Assembly (NCBI GenBank): GCA_900548595.1
Contig: URLB01000075.1
Coordinates: 1 to 9,984 of the forward strand
Reading direction: 5' to 3'
From: an uncultured Eubacteriales bacterium
GTDB lineage: Bacteria > Bacillota > Clostridia > Lachnospirales > Anaerotignaceae
DNA length: 9,984 nucleotides
The notes beneath the pieces are model-generated. The model saw only the letters and a list, made by a program, of their open reading frames with translations, did not search any database and was not told the origin of the DNA. This document shows, one piece after another, positions 4,803-9,984 of the stretch; positions within the stretch are counted from its first letter, which is position 1; every line of letters starts with the position of its first letter. Both the position numbers and the translations under genes were made by a program.

Positions 4803-6026
4803 ATGGAAAATGCTTTTGAAGTATTAAAAGAACGTGGGTTCATCGAGCAGATGACTCATCCCGAAGAAATCGAACAGTTATTTAAAAATGAGAAGATAAC
4901 TTTTTATATAGGTTTTGACCCTACTGCTGACAGCCTTCATGTAGGACACTTTCTCACAGTTATGGCAATGAGCCACATGCAGAGATGCGGACACCGTCCT
5001 ATATGTCTTATGGGCGGCGGAACAGGTATGGTCGGCGATCCTACGGGAAAGACTGATATGAGAAGAATGATGACGGTTGATGAAATAGACCATAACGTCA
5101 ACTGTTTCAAAAAACAGCTTTCGAGGTTCATTGATTTTTCCGATGACAAAGCGATAATAGTAAACAACGGAGATTGGCTGAGAAATCTTAATTACATCGA
5201 ATTTTTAAGAGAAATCGGTTCCGTATTCTCGGTAAATAAAATGCTTACGGCTGAATGTTTCAAGACAAGAATGGAAAAAGGTCTTTCATTCCTCGAATTT
5301 AACTACATGATAATGCAGAGTTATGACTTCCTTGAACTGAATAAGCGTTACGGATGTGTTATGCAGTTAGGCGGAAACGATCAGTGGTCAAATATACTCG
5401 GCGGCGTAGACCTTATCAGAAGAAAAGAAAATAAGCCTGCTTATGGTATGACATTCCAGCTTCTTACAAACAGCGAAGGCAAAAAAATGGGCAAAACCGA
5501 AAAAGGCGCCGTATGGCTCGATCCCGAAAAAACTTCTCCTTATGAGTTTTACCAGTACTGGAGAAATGTAGGCGATAAAGACGTTGAAAAATGTCTCCGT
5601 CTCCTCACATTCCTTCCTATGGACGAAGTAAGAAGACTCGGCGCTCTTGAAGGAAGCGAAATAAATAAAGCAAAAGAAGTTCTCGCATACGAGCTTACAA
5701 AGATTGTTCATGGCGAAGAGGAAGCTAAAAAAGCCGATGTTGCAGCAAAGGCTCTTTTCATGGGCGGAAGCGACGGCGGTTCCATACCTACTACGGAAGT
5801 TGCTTCGGCAGACCTTGAAAATATGGACATTCTCTCCGCTCTTGTTACTACAAAACTTACTCCTTCACGTTCCGAGGCAAGACGTGCCGTTCAGCAGGGC
5901 GGAGTAAAAGTAAATGATGAAAAAATAAGCGATGTAGATTTCAAAATAACAGAAGACTTATTTAAGGACGGCATAGTTACTCTCCAGAGAGGTAAAAAAT
6001 CATTCCACAGACTTAAACTTGTTTAA
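4803..6026 (+). CDS. tyrS: Tyrosyl-tRNA synthetase
   Basis: A 407-residue class I aminoacyl-tRNA synthetase that attaches tyrosine to tRNA-Tyr. The Rossmann domain starts with YIGFDPTADSLHVGH (about 35-49), in which HVGH (46-49) is the HIGH motif. GNDQWSNI (about 191-198) contributes to amino acid binding. KMGKT (228-232) is the KMSKS loop, in the KFGKTE-like form seen in TyrRS of the E. coli type. The C-terminal S4 RNA-binding domain occupies about 345-405 (LTPSRSEARRAVQQGGVKVN). The start is ATG 4803, 8 nt after GGAG. Control is by the tyrosine T-box upstream, and the gene is ended by the strong terminator at 6033-6066. Confidence 0.98.
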   Translation: MENAFEVLKERGFIEQMTHPEEIEQLFKNEKITFYIGFDPTADSLHVGHFLTVMAMSHMQRCGHRPICLMGGGTGMVGDPTGKTDMRRMMTVDEIDHNVNCFKKQLSRFIDFSDDKAIIVNNGDWLRNLNYIEFLREIGSVFSVNKMLTAECFKTRMEKGLSFLEFNYMIMQSYDFLELNKRYGCVMQLGGNDQWSNILGGVDLIRRKENKPAYGMTFQLLTNSEGKKMGKTEKGAVWLDPEKTSPYEFYQYWRNVGDKDVEKCLRLLTFLPMDEVRRLGALEGSEINKAKEVLAYELTKIVHGEEEAKKADVAAKALFMGGSDGGSIPTTEVASADLENMDILSALVTTKLTPSRSEARRAVQQGGVKVNDEKISDVDFKITEDLFKDGIVTLQRGKKSFHRLKLV

Positions 6027-6032
6027 ACATAC

Positions 6033-6066
6033 AAAAACCGCTGAAAATTATTTTCAGCGGTTTTTT
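6033..6066. terminator. Bidirectional terminator between tyrS and xerD
   Basis: Perfect 15-bp arms (6033-6047 and 6051-6065; core ACCGCTGAAAA/TTTTCAGCGGT) with a TTA loop. T-runs follow on both strands, so the element ends tyrS on the plus strand and the xerD operon on the minus strand. The xerD stop codon (6065-6067) overlaps its edge by one base. Confidence 0.95.
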
Positions 6067-6949
6067 ATGCCCTTGGGTGAGATTTATTATATACTTCTTT
6101 CAACTTGTTTCTGTTAAGCCTTACATACATCTGCGTCGTAGCTATATCCGAATGTCCCATCATTTCCTGTACCGACTGTATATCGGCTCCGTTTTCTATC
6201 AAGTGTACCGCAAACGAATGTCGAAGCATGTGCGGAGTAATATCGGTCTTTATCCCTGCGTTTGAGGCATATATTTTTATTATCTTCCAAAAGCCCTGCC
6301 TTGTCATCGGCGAACCAAAACAGTTCACAAACAAAGTGTCTTCTTTTTCGTCCTTAACCAAAGAAAATCTTGCTCTGCTCAAATACTGCGATACAGCTTC
6401 GATTGCCTTGGAACCCAACGGTATTATTCTTGTCTTTCCCGAGGATTTACAGTTTAAATATTCCATATTAAGGTTTACGTCGGCAACTTTAAGTGAAATC
6501 AATTCGCTTACGCGTATACCCGTAGCATACATAACCTCCAGCATAGCCTTGTCTCTCAAACCTTTGGTTTCAGATAAATCGGGCTGTTCCAAAAGCATTT
6601 CGACTTCATTTGTGGAAAGTATCGCCGGAATTTTTTTCTCTACTTTAGGCGTCTCCAATCCCTCGGCAGGATTTTCATCAACAGCTTTTATTTTATCCAA
6701 ATATGAATAAAAAGCTCTGATTGAAGCCGCATTTCTTGACACCGTAGACGGCGCTTTATTTTTCGCTTGAAGTTCATATATATATGTCATAATATTGGTT
6801 CTGTTTACCTTAGTAAAATCCTTTATTCCGTTTTCCCCCAAAAAACGCGCAAAAGAATTCAGATCCCTTATATATGAGCTCTTCGTATTTTCCGACGCCC
6901 CTTTTACCTTCGTCAGATATTCGCTAAACTGTTCTATGAGTCCGTTCAT
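6065..6949 (-). CDS. xerD: Tyrosine recombinase XerD
   Basis: A 294-residue site-specific recombinase which, with its partner Xer protein, resolves chromosome dimers at dif during division. The N-terminal SAM-like core-binding domain (about 1-85) is followed by the catalytic domain (about 105-290). The catalytic set is complete: Arg146 (ATGIRVSEL), Lys172 in the beta-hairpin, His240 and Arg243 (HMLRHSF), His266 (GHSDIATTQ) and nucleophile Tyr275. Length is standard for XerC/XerD (about 295). The spoIIM-xerD order supports XerD over XerC or an integrase. The start is ATG 6949 with GAGGGG about 7 nt upstream. It is last in the minus-strand operon and 150 bp from spoIIM, so it may have an additional promoter. 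Confidence 0.92.
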   Translation of the reverse strand: MNGLIEQFSEYLTKVKGASENTKSSYIRDLNSFARFLGENGIKDFTKVNRTNIMTYIYELQAKNKAPSTVSRNAASIRAFYSYLDKIKAVDENPAEGLETPKVEKKIPAILSTNEVEMLLEQPDLSETKGLRDKAMLEVMYATGIRVSELISLKVADVNLNMEYLNCKSSGKTRIIPLGSKAIEAVSQYLSRARFSLVKDEKEDTLFVNCFGSPMTRQGFWKIIKIYASNAGIKTDITPHMLRHSFAVHLIENGADIQSVQEMMGHSDIATTQMYVRLNRNKLKEVYNKSHPRA

Positions 6950-6991
6950 AATCTACCCCTCAAAACCCATTTTGTTAACATTATTATTTTA

Positions 6992-7018
6992 ATTATATGA
7001 CTTTTTCCACAAAAAGTC
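6992..7018 (-). promoter_or_regulatory. Inverted repeat and possible -10 box in front of xerD
   Basis: Perfect 8-bp arms GACTTTTT (6999-7006) and AAAAAGTC (7011-7018) around a 4-nt centre. A minus-strand TATAAT lies immediately downstream at 6992-6997. No convincing -35 is present at the right spacing. In the xerD direction no T-run follows the hairpin, so it is not a typical terminator. It may be a leader or intercistronic hairpin, or an operator. Confidence 0.35.
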
Positions 7019-7099
7019 GATATATTTTACCATTTTTCCGCAAAAAACACCGTTATTTCAGATTTTATCCACCACATAGGTCAAATTTATGTTTATATC

Positions 7100-7660
7100 T
7101 TATATAAGTATACTTCTCGCTATATATATTTCAAATATACAAGCTGCGGAATTGACAGCCAAAGCGCACACCAATATTATCAAATGTTCTTTTAAATGTT
7201 TCCGCCGCTCCCTTTTTATTCTGCTTTTAGGACCGTAATAAGTAAACTTGTCCAGTACAAAATTCATCGTCCATACAGCTGTCAATATATAAAGCGGTAT
7301 AAGAATAGAACTTTGCGGAAATATGCCCGATAACACGCCGCTTATTCCGCTTTTTATAACTGCTATAGTTGAAGAAAATCCATAAAATATTCCGCTGACA
7401 AAAATAATAATTATTACTATAACAGCTCCCGAATATATAAATCCCGAAAGCCAAATTCCCAATATATATTTTCCGTGTTTTATAAAAAGATTTCTAAACC
7501 CGGCGTCAGCTAAGAACCCTCCGGAATATTCACCGAGTTTTTGTATCTGCTCTGTTTCCATAGTCGCTGCCGAAAAAGCTCCTATTATTGCCCCAATAAA
7601 AAAGCAGACGCATACCGTAAATAATATAGTATGCCATCTGCTTGTTTTTCTGCCTTTCAT
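7100..7660 (-). CDS. spoIIM: Stage II sporulation protein M
   Basis: A 186-residue membrane protein with about five hydrophobic segments (near 10-32, 64-90, 96-114, 117-136, 157-180) and basic loops (for example residues 144-157), matching SpoIIM. In spore formers SpoIIM anchors the SpoIID-SpoIIM-SpoIIP complex, which remodels septal peptidoglycan so that the mother cell can engulf the forespore. Sequence similarity I can judge by eye is moderate. The assignment rests on length, topology, and position between nudF and xerD, as in Bacillus. The start is ATG 7660, with GGTGG 7 nt upstream. That site is partly buried in a hairpin, and a sigma-E-like promoter lies just upstream. An unrelated small integral membrane protein remains possible. 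Confidence 0.82.
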   Translation of the reverse strand: MKGRKTSRWHTILFTVCVCFFIGAIIGAFSAATMETEQIQKLGEYSGGFLADAGFRNLFIKHGKYILGIWLSGFIYSGAVIVIIIIFVSGIFYGFSSTIAVIKSGISGVLSGIFPQSSILIPLYILTAVWTMNFVLDKFTYYGPKSRIKRERRKHLKEHLIILVCALAVNSAACIFEIYIARSILI

Positions 7661-7669
7661 AGAGTATCC

Positions 7670-7708
7670 ACCGCCTTCCTTTTTATTAATAAAATATATG
7701 GAAGCGGT
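7670..7708 (-). promoter_or_regulatory. Hairpin masking the spoIIM ribosome binding site
   Basis: In minus-strand RNA ACCGCUUCC (7700-7708) pairs with GGAAGGCGGU (7670-7679): nine pairs with one bulged G. The loop contains a perfect AT palindrome TTTTATTAATAAAA (7681-7694). The 3' arm contains GGAAGG and half of the GGTGG ribosome binding site of spoIIM. Read-through mRNA from nudF should therefore translate spoIIM poorly. Confidence 0.6.
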
Positions 7709-7721
7709 ACATGCTCTATTA
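7693..7721 (-). promoter_or_regulatory. Possible sigma-E promoter of spoIIM
   Basis: On the minus strand TAATAGA (7715-7721), a 14-nt spacer and CATATATT (7693-7700) resemble the sigma-E consensus KMATATT-N14-CATACANT (5 of 7 and 7 of 8 positions). The predicted start near 7686 lies beyond the 5' arm of the masking hairpin, so this transcript would have a free ribosome binding site. AT-rich sequence makes chance matches likely; support comes from position before a gene that is sigma-E controlled in Bacillus. Confidence 0.4.
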
Positions 7722-7725
7722 CATA

Positions 7726-8265
7726 TTATATTTGTCCTTTTGCGACAAGCTCCTTATAGGCAAGGATGCCCATTACGGTTTTTGAATCCCGTATTGTCCC
7801 GTCAAATATCATTTCGACGGCGTCTTCAAGAGAATATCTTTCTATTTCTATAAACTCGTCCTCATCAAGGTTTTGTACTCCCTTTTCAAGGTCTTTGGCA
7901 ACATAAAGATATATTCTTTCCGTACACATTCCAACGGAAGCATACGTCCAATTTACGTAGGTAAGTCCCATTGCCTTATAGCCTATTTCTTCTTCCAATT
8001 CTCTTAAAGCGCACTCATAAGGGTCTTCATTATCTTCAAAAGTGCCGGCAGGTATTTCAAGTATCATATCTTTTGCAGCATGTCTGTACTGTCTTACAAA
8101 AATTATGTTTCCGTCCTTATCAATCGGCACGATAGCCGATGCGTTATGCTTTTCCACAGTTTCCCTGACCGCCGTTTTTCCACCCGGCATTGTTATTTCG
8201 TCTTTAAGCACCTTAAGTATTTTTCCGGAATATACGCTCTCGCTCTTTACAACATCGTAATCCAT
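7726..8265 (-). CDS. nudF: ADP-ribose pyrophosphatase (Nudix hydrolase)
   Basis: A 179-residue Nudix hydrolase predicted to cleave ADP-ribose to AMP and ribose 5-phosphate. The Nudix box G-x5-E-x7-REU-x-EE-x-GU is perfect at 74-96 (GTFEDNE...RELEEEIGY). The N-terminal strand domain and the upstream IPAG are typical of the ADP-ribose subgroup, and length matches the NudF family. The start is ATG 8265, with GGAGG 8 nt upstream. The gene begins 17 nt after the asnS stop and is followed 65 nt later by spoIIM, so it is in one operon. The nudF-spoIIM adjacency is shared with Bacillus. Confidence 0.93.
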   Translation of the reverse strand: MDYDVVKSESVYSGKILKVLKDEITMPGGKTAVRETVEKHNASAIVPIDKDGNIIFVRQYRHAAKDMILEIPAGTFEDNEDPYECALRELEEEIGYKAMGLTYVNWTYASVGMCTERIYLYVAKDLEKGVQNLDEDEFIEIERYSLEDAVEMIFDGTIRDSKTVMGILAYKELVAKGQI

Positions 8266-8282
8266 GTTTGATCCTCCGATTA

Positions 8283-9677
8283 TCAGAACTCTGCGTTACG
8301 CACTGTTCTGGGATAAGGTATAACGTCTCTTATGTTTGACATTCCAGTAATATACATTATAAGTCTTTCAAATCCCAGTCCGTATCCTGCGTGTCTTGTT
8401 CCGCCGTATTTACGAAGGTCAAGATACCACCAATAGTCCTCTCTCTTAAGTCCGAGTTCGTCCATTCTGTTTTCAAGAATTTCCAGTCTTTCCTCTCTCT
8501 GGCTTCCTCCGATTATTTCGCCGATTCCGGGAACAAGGCAGTCGGCAGCTGCAACTGTCTTTCCGTCATCATTAAGTCTCATATAGAACGCCTTTATTTC
8601 TTTCGGATAATCGGTTACGAATACAGGTTTCTTGTAGACTTCTTCCGTAATATATCTTTCATGCTCCGTCTGAAGGTCACATCCCCACTCAACGGGATAT
8701 TCAAATTTGTCTCCTGCTTTTTTGAGTATTTCAATTGCTTCTGTATATGAAATTCTCTGGAAATCGGAATTTACAATGTTATTAAGTCTGTCAATAAGTC
8801 CTTTGTCGACAAAGTTATTGAAAAACTCCATTTCTTCCGGCGCGTTTTCAAGTACGTAGCTAATTACGTACTTAAGCATATCCTCGGCATTATCCATATA
8901 ATCGTTAAGGTCTGCAAAAGCCATTTCCGGCTCTATCATCCAGAACTCTGCCGCATGGCGTGTAGTATTTGAGTTCTCAGCTCTGAATGTCGGTCCGAAT
9001 GTGTATACGTCTCTGAAAGCAAGCGCGTATGTCTCTGCCGAAAGCTGTCCGCTAACAGTAAGATTTGTCTGCTTTCCAAAGAAGTCCTTTGAATAGTCTA
9101 CCTTTCCGTCCTCGGTTAAAGGAGGGTTTGACATATCAAGCGTTGTAACCTGGAACATTTCTCCTGCGCCTTCACAGTCGCTTCCGGTAATTATCGGAGT
9201 ATGAACATAAACAAATCCTCTCTCCTGGAAGAACTTATGGATTGCATAAGCCGCAAGGCTTCTTACTCTGAATGTAGCCGAAAAAGTATTTGTTCTCGGT
9301 CTTAAATAAGCTATGCTTCTTAAAAACTCAAAGGAATGTCTCTTTTTCTGAAGAGGATAATCGGGAGTAGTGCGTCCTTCAACAACTATTTCCTCTGCCT
9401 TTATTTCAAAGGGTTGTTTTGCTTCGGGAGTAAGTACAAGCGTACCCTTTACTATAATTGCAGCTCCTACGCCGAGTTTTGATATTTCAGTATAGTTATC
9501 GATTTTATCTTCTTCAAATACTACCTGAACGCTTTTAAAAAACGATCCGTCGTTAAGCTCTATAAATCCGAAAGCCTTTGATGAACGAAGAGTTCTTATC
9601 CAGCCTCCGACCTCTACTGTTTTATCCGCAAAATCCGCTGTGTTTCTGTAAAACTCTTTTACTCTTGTCAGTTTCAT
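8283..9677 (-). CDS. asnS: Asparaginyl-tRNA synthetase
   Basis: A 464-residue class IIb synthetase charging tRNA-Asn with asparagine. The N-terminal OB-fold anticodon-binding domain (about 1-100, VEVGGWIRTLR...) is followed by the catalytic domain. Motif 2 contains FRAENSNTTRHAAEFWMIEPE (from 231; in two parts FRAENSNTTR and HAAEFWMIEPE). Motif 3 is GYGLGFERL (431-439), near the C-terminus. The AENSNTTRH form distinguishes AsnRS from AspRS. I start it at ATG 9677, 9 nt after GGAGG; an in-frame TTG two codons upstream sits only 3 nt from that site. It lies 22 nt after aspB, an order also seen in Bacillus, linking aspartate supply to Asn-tRNA charging. Confidence 0.97.
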   Translation of the reverse strand: MKLTRVKEFYRNTADFADKTVEVGGWIRTLRSSKAFGFIELNDGSFFKSVQVVFEEDKIDNYTEISKLGVGAAIIVKGTLVLTPEAKQPFEIKAEEIVVEGRTTPDYPLQKKRHSFEFLRSIAYLRPRTNTFSATFRVRSLAAYAIHKFFQERGFVYVHTPIITGSDCEGAGEMFQVTTLDMSNPPLTEDGKVDYSKDFFGKQTNLTVSGQLSAETYALAFRDVYTFGPTFRAENSNTTRHAAEFWMIEPEMAFADLNDYMDNAEDMLKYVISYVLENAPEEMEFFNNFVDKGLIDRLNNIVNSDFQRISYTEAIEILKKAGDKFEYPVEWGCDLQTEHERYITEEVYKKPVFVTDYPKEIKAFYMRLNDDGKTVAAADCLVPGIGEIIGGSQREERLEILENRMDELGLKREDYWWYLDLRKYGGTRHAGYGLGFERLIMYITGMSNIRDVIPYPRTVRNAEF

Positions 9678-9699
9678 CTGCAAACACCTCCAATTCTCA

Positions 9700-9984
9700 T
9701 TACTTAAGTTCTTTCAAAAATTCTTCAAGTTTATTCATGCCTTCTGTTATATTCTCTATTGATGTTGCATAAGACAATCTGATATGGTCAGGCATACCGA
9801 AATCCGCACACGGAACAACTGCTATAAGTTTTTCATCGAGAAGGATAGCACCTATCTGTGCAGCCGATTCCAACACTGTACCCTTATAGCTTTTTCCGTA
9901 TGTTCCGGAAAAGTCTACAAAAAGGTAGAATGCTCCCTCGGGTTTACCTGTTTTTACATATGGCATATTAACGACTCTGTCATA
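9700..9984 (-). CDS. aspB: Aspartate/aromatic aminotransferase, C-terminal part
   Basis: The last 94 residues of a PLP-dependent class I aminotransferase whose gene continues past the right edge of the window. KPEGAFYLF is the conserved small-domain strand. The segment VVPCADFGMPDHIRLSYATSIENI contains the invariant substrate-carboxylate-binding Arg (IRLSYA). The final helix (EGMNKLEEFLKEL) is typical of the AspB branch (subgroup I-gamma). The family transfers an amino group between glutamate and oxaloacetate. The frame is open to the window edge, so any internal ATG is not the start. It is the upstream gene of the asnS-nudF-spoIIM-xerD run, with only 22 nt to asnS. Confidence 0.9.
   Translation of the reverse strand, partial: YDRVVNMPYVKTGKPEGAFYLFVDFSGTYGKSYKGTVLESAAQIGAILLDEKLIAVVPCADFGMPDHIRLSYATSIENITEGMNKLEEFLKELK

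Noticed and set aside
6105..6710. 201-codon plus-strand frame opposite xerD
   Set aside because: It is an antisense shadow of xerD, whose catalytic residues are all present on the minus strand; no ribosome binding site or recognisable domain.
6065..6949. Mobile-element integrase interpretation of the tyrosine recombinase
   Set aside because: Length, domain layout and the nudF-spoIIM neighbourhood match housekeeping XerD; no attachment repeats or phage genes are nearby. The serine tRNAs at the left end also show no adjacent att-like repeat.
9678..9683. TTG start two codons upstream for asnS
   Set aside because: It lies only 3 nt from GGAGG; ATG 9677 has a 9-nt spacing and fits the family N-terminus.

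Overview
The window looks like the chromosome of a low-GC, anaerobic, spore-forming (or spore-former-derived) member of the Clostridia. The evidence is strong AGGAGG-type ribosome binding sites, consensus sigma-A promoters, a T-box leader controlling tyrS, and a spoIIM gene sitting in the Bacillus-like order nudF-spoIIM-xerD. Genus cannot be read from the sequence alone. No mobile element, CRISPR array or plasmid function is visible.

Left part (1-2709), everything on the minus strand. Two class II tRNA genes, tRNA-Ser(UGA) then tRNA-Ser(GGA), follow a consensus promoter at 351-379; a second consensus promoter at 41-69 reads off the left edge. Next come two very small genes, of 30 and 27 codons, that conventional gene calling would miss. 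Each has a ribosome binding site, a single membrane segment, the same C-terminal LLCAFYF, and a rho-independent terminator just downstream. The 30-residue gene stands alone behind its own promoter, which carries two TGGTNNNACCA operators typical of FadR/LldR-type GntR regulators. The 27-residue gene lies 30 bp downstream of an L-lactate permease (lctP) gene and should share its transcript. This pair is the most novel item here: a candidate family of transporter-associated micro-membrane proteins.

Middle part (2710-6066), mainly plus strand. A 535-bp AT-rich divergent region separates lctP from pepT (tripeptidase). It contains tandem TATAAT boxes overlapped by two different palindromes just before pepT. 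Then follows tyrS, behind a promoter and a complete tyrosine T-box riboswitch: specifier UAC, T-box, and terminator/antiterminator. A perfect 15-bp-arm bidirectional terminator ends both tyrS and the opposing xerD.

Right part (6065-9984), all minus strand. The gene order in the direction of transcription is aspB (cut by the window edge), asnS, nudF, spoIIM, xerD. aspB and asnS connect aspartate formation with Asn-tRNA charging, nudF is an ADP-ribose pyrophosphatase, spoIIM belongs to the engulfment machinery, and xerD resolves chromosome dimers. Between nudF and spoIIM a possible sigma-E promoter starts transcription downstream of one arm of a hairpin that would mask the spoIIM ribosome binding site in read-through mRNA. 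This could restrict SpoIIM synthesis to the mother cell during sporulation.
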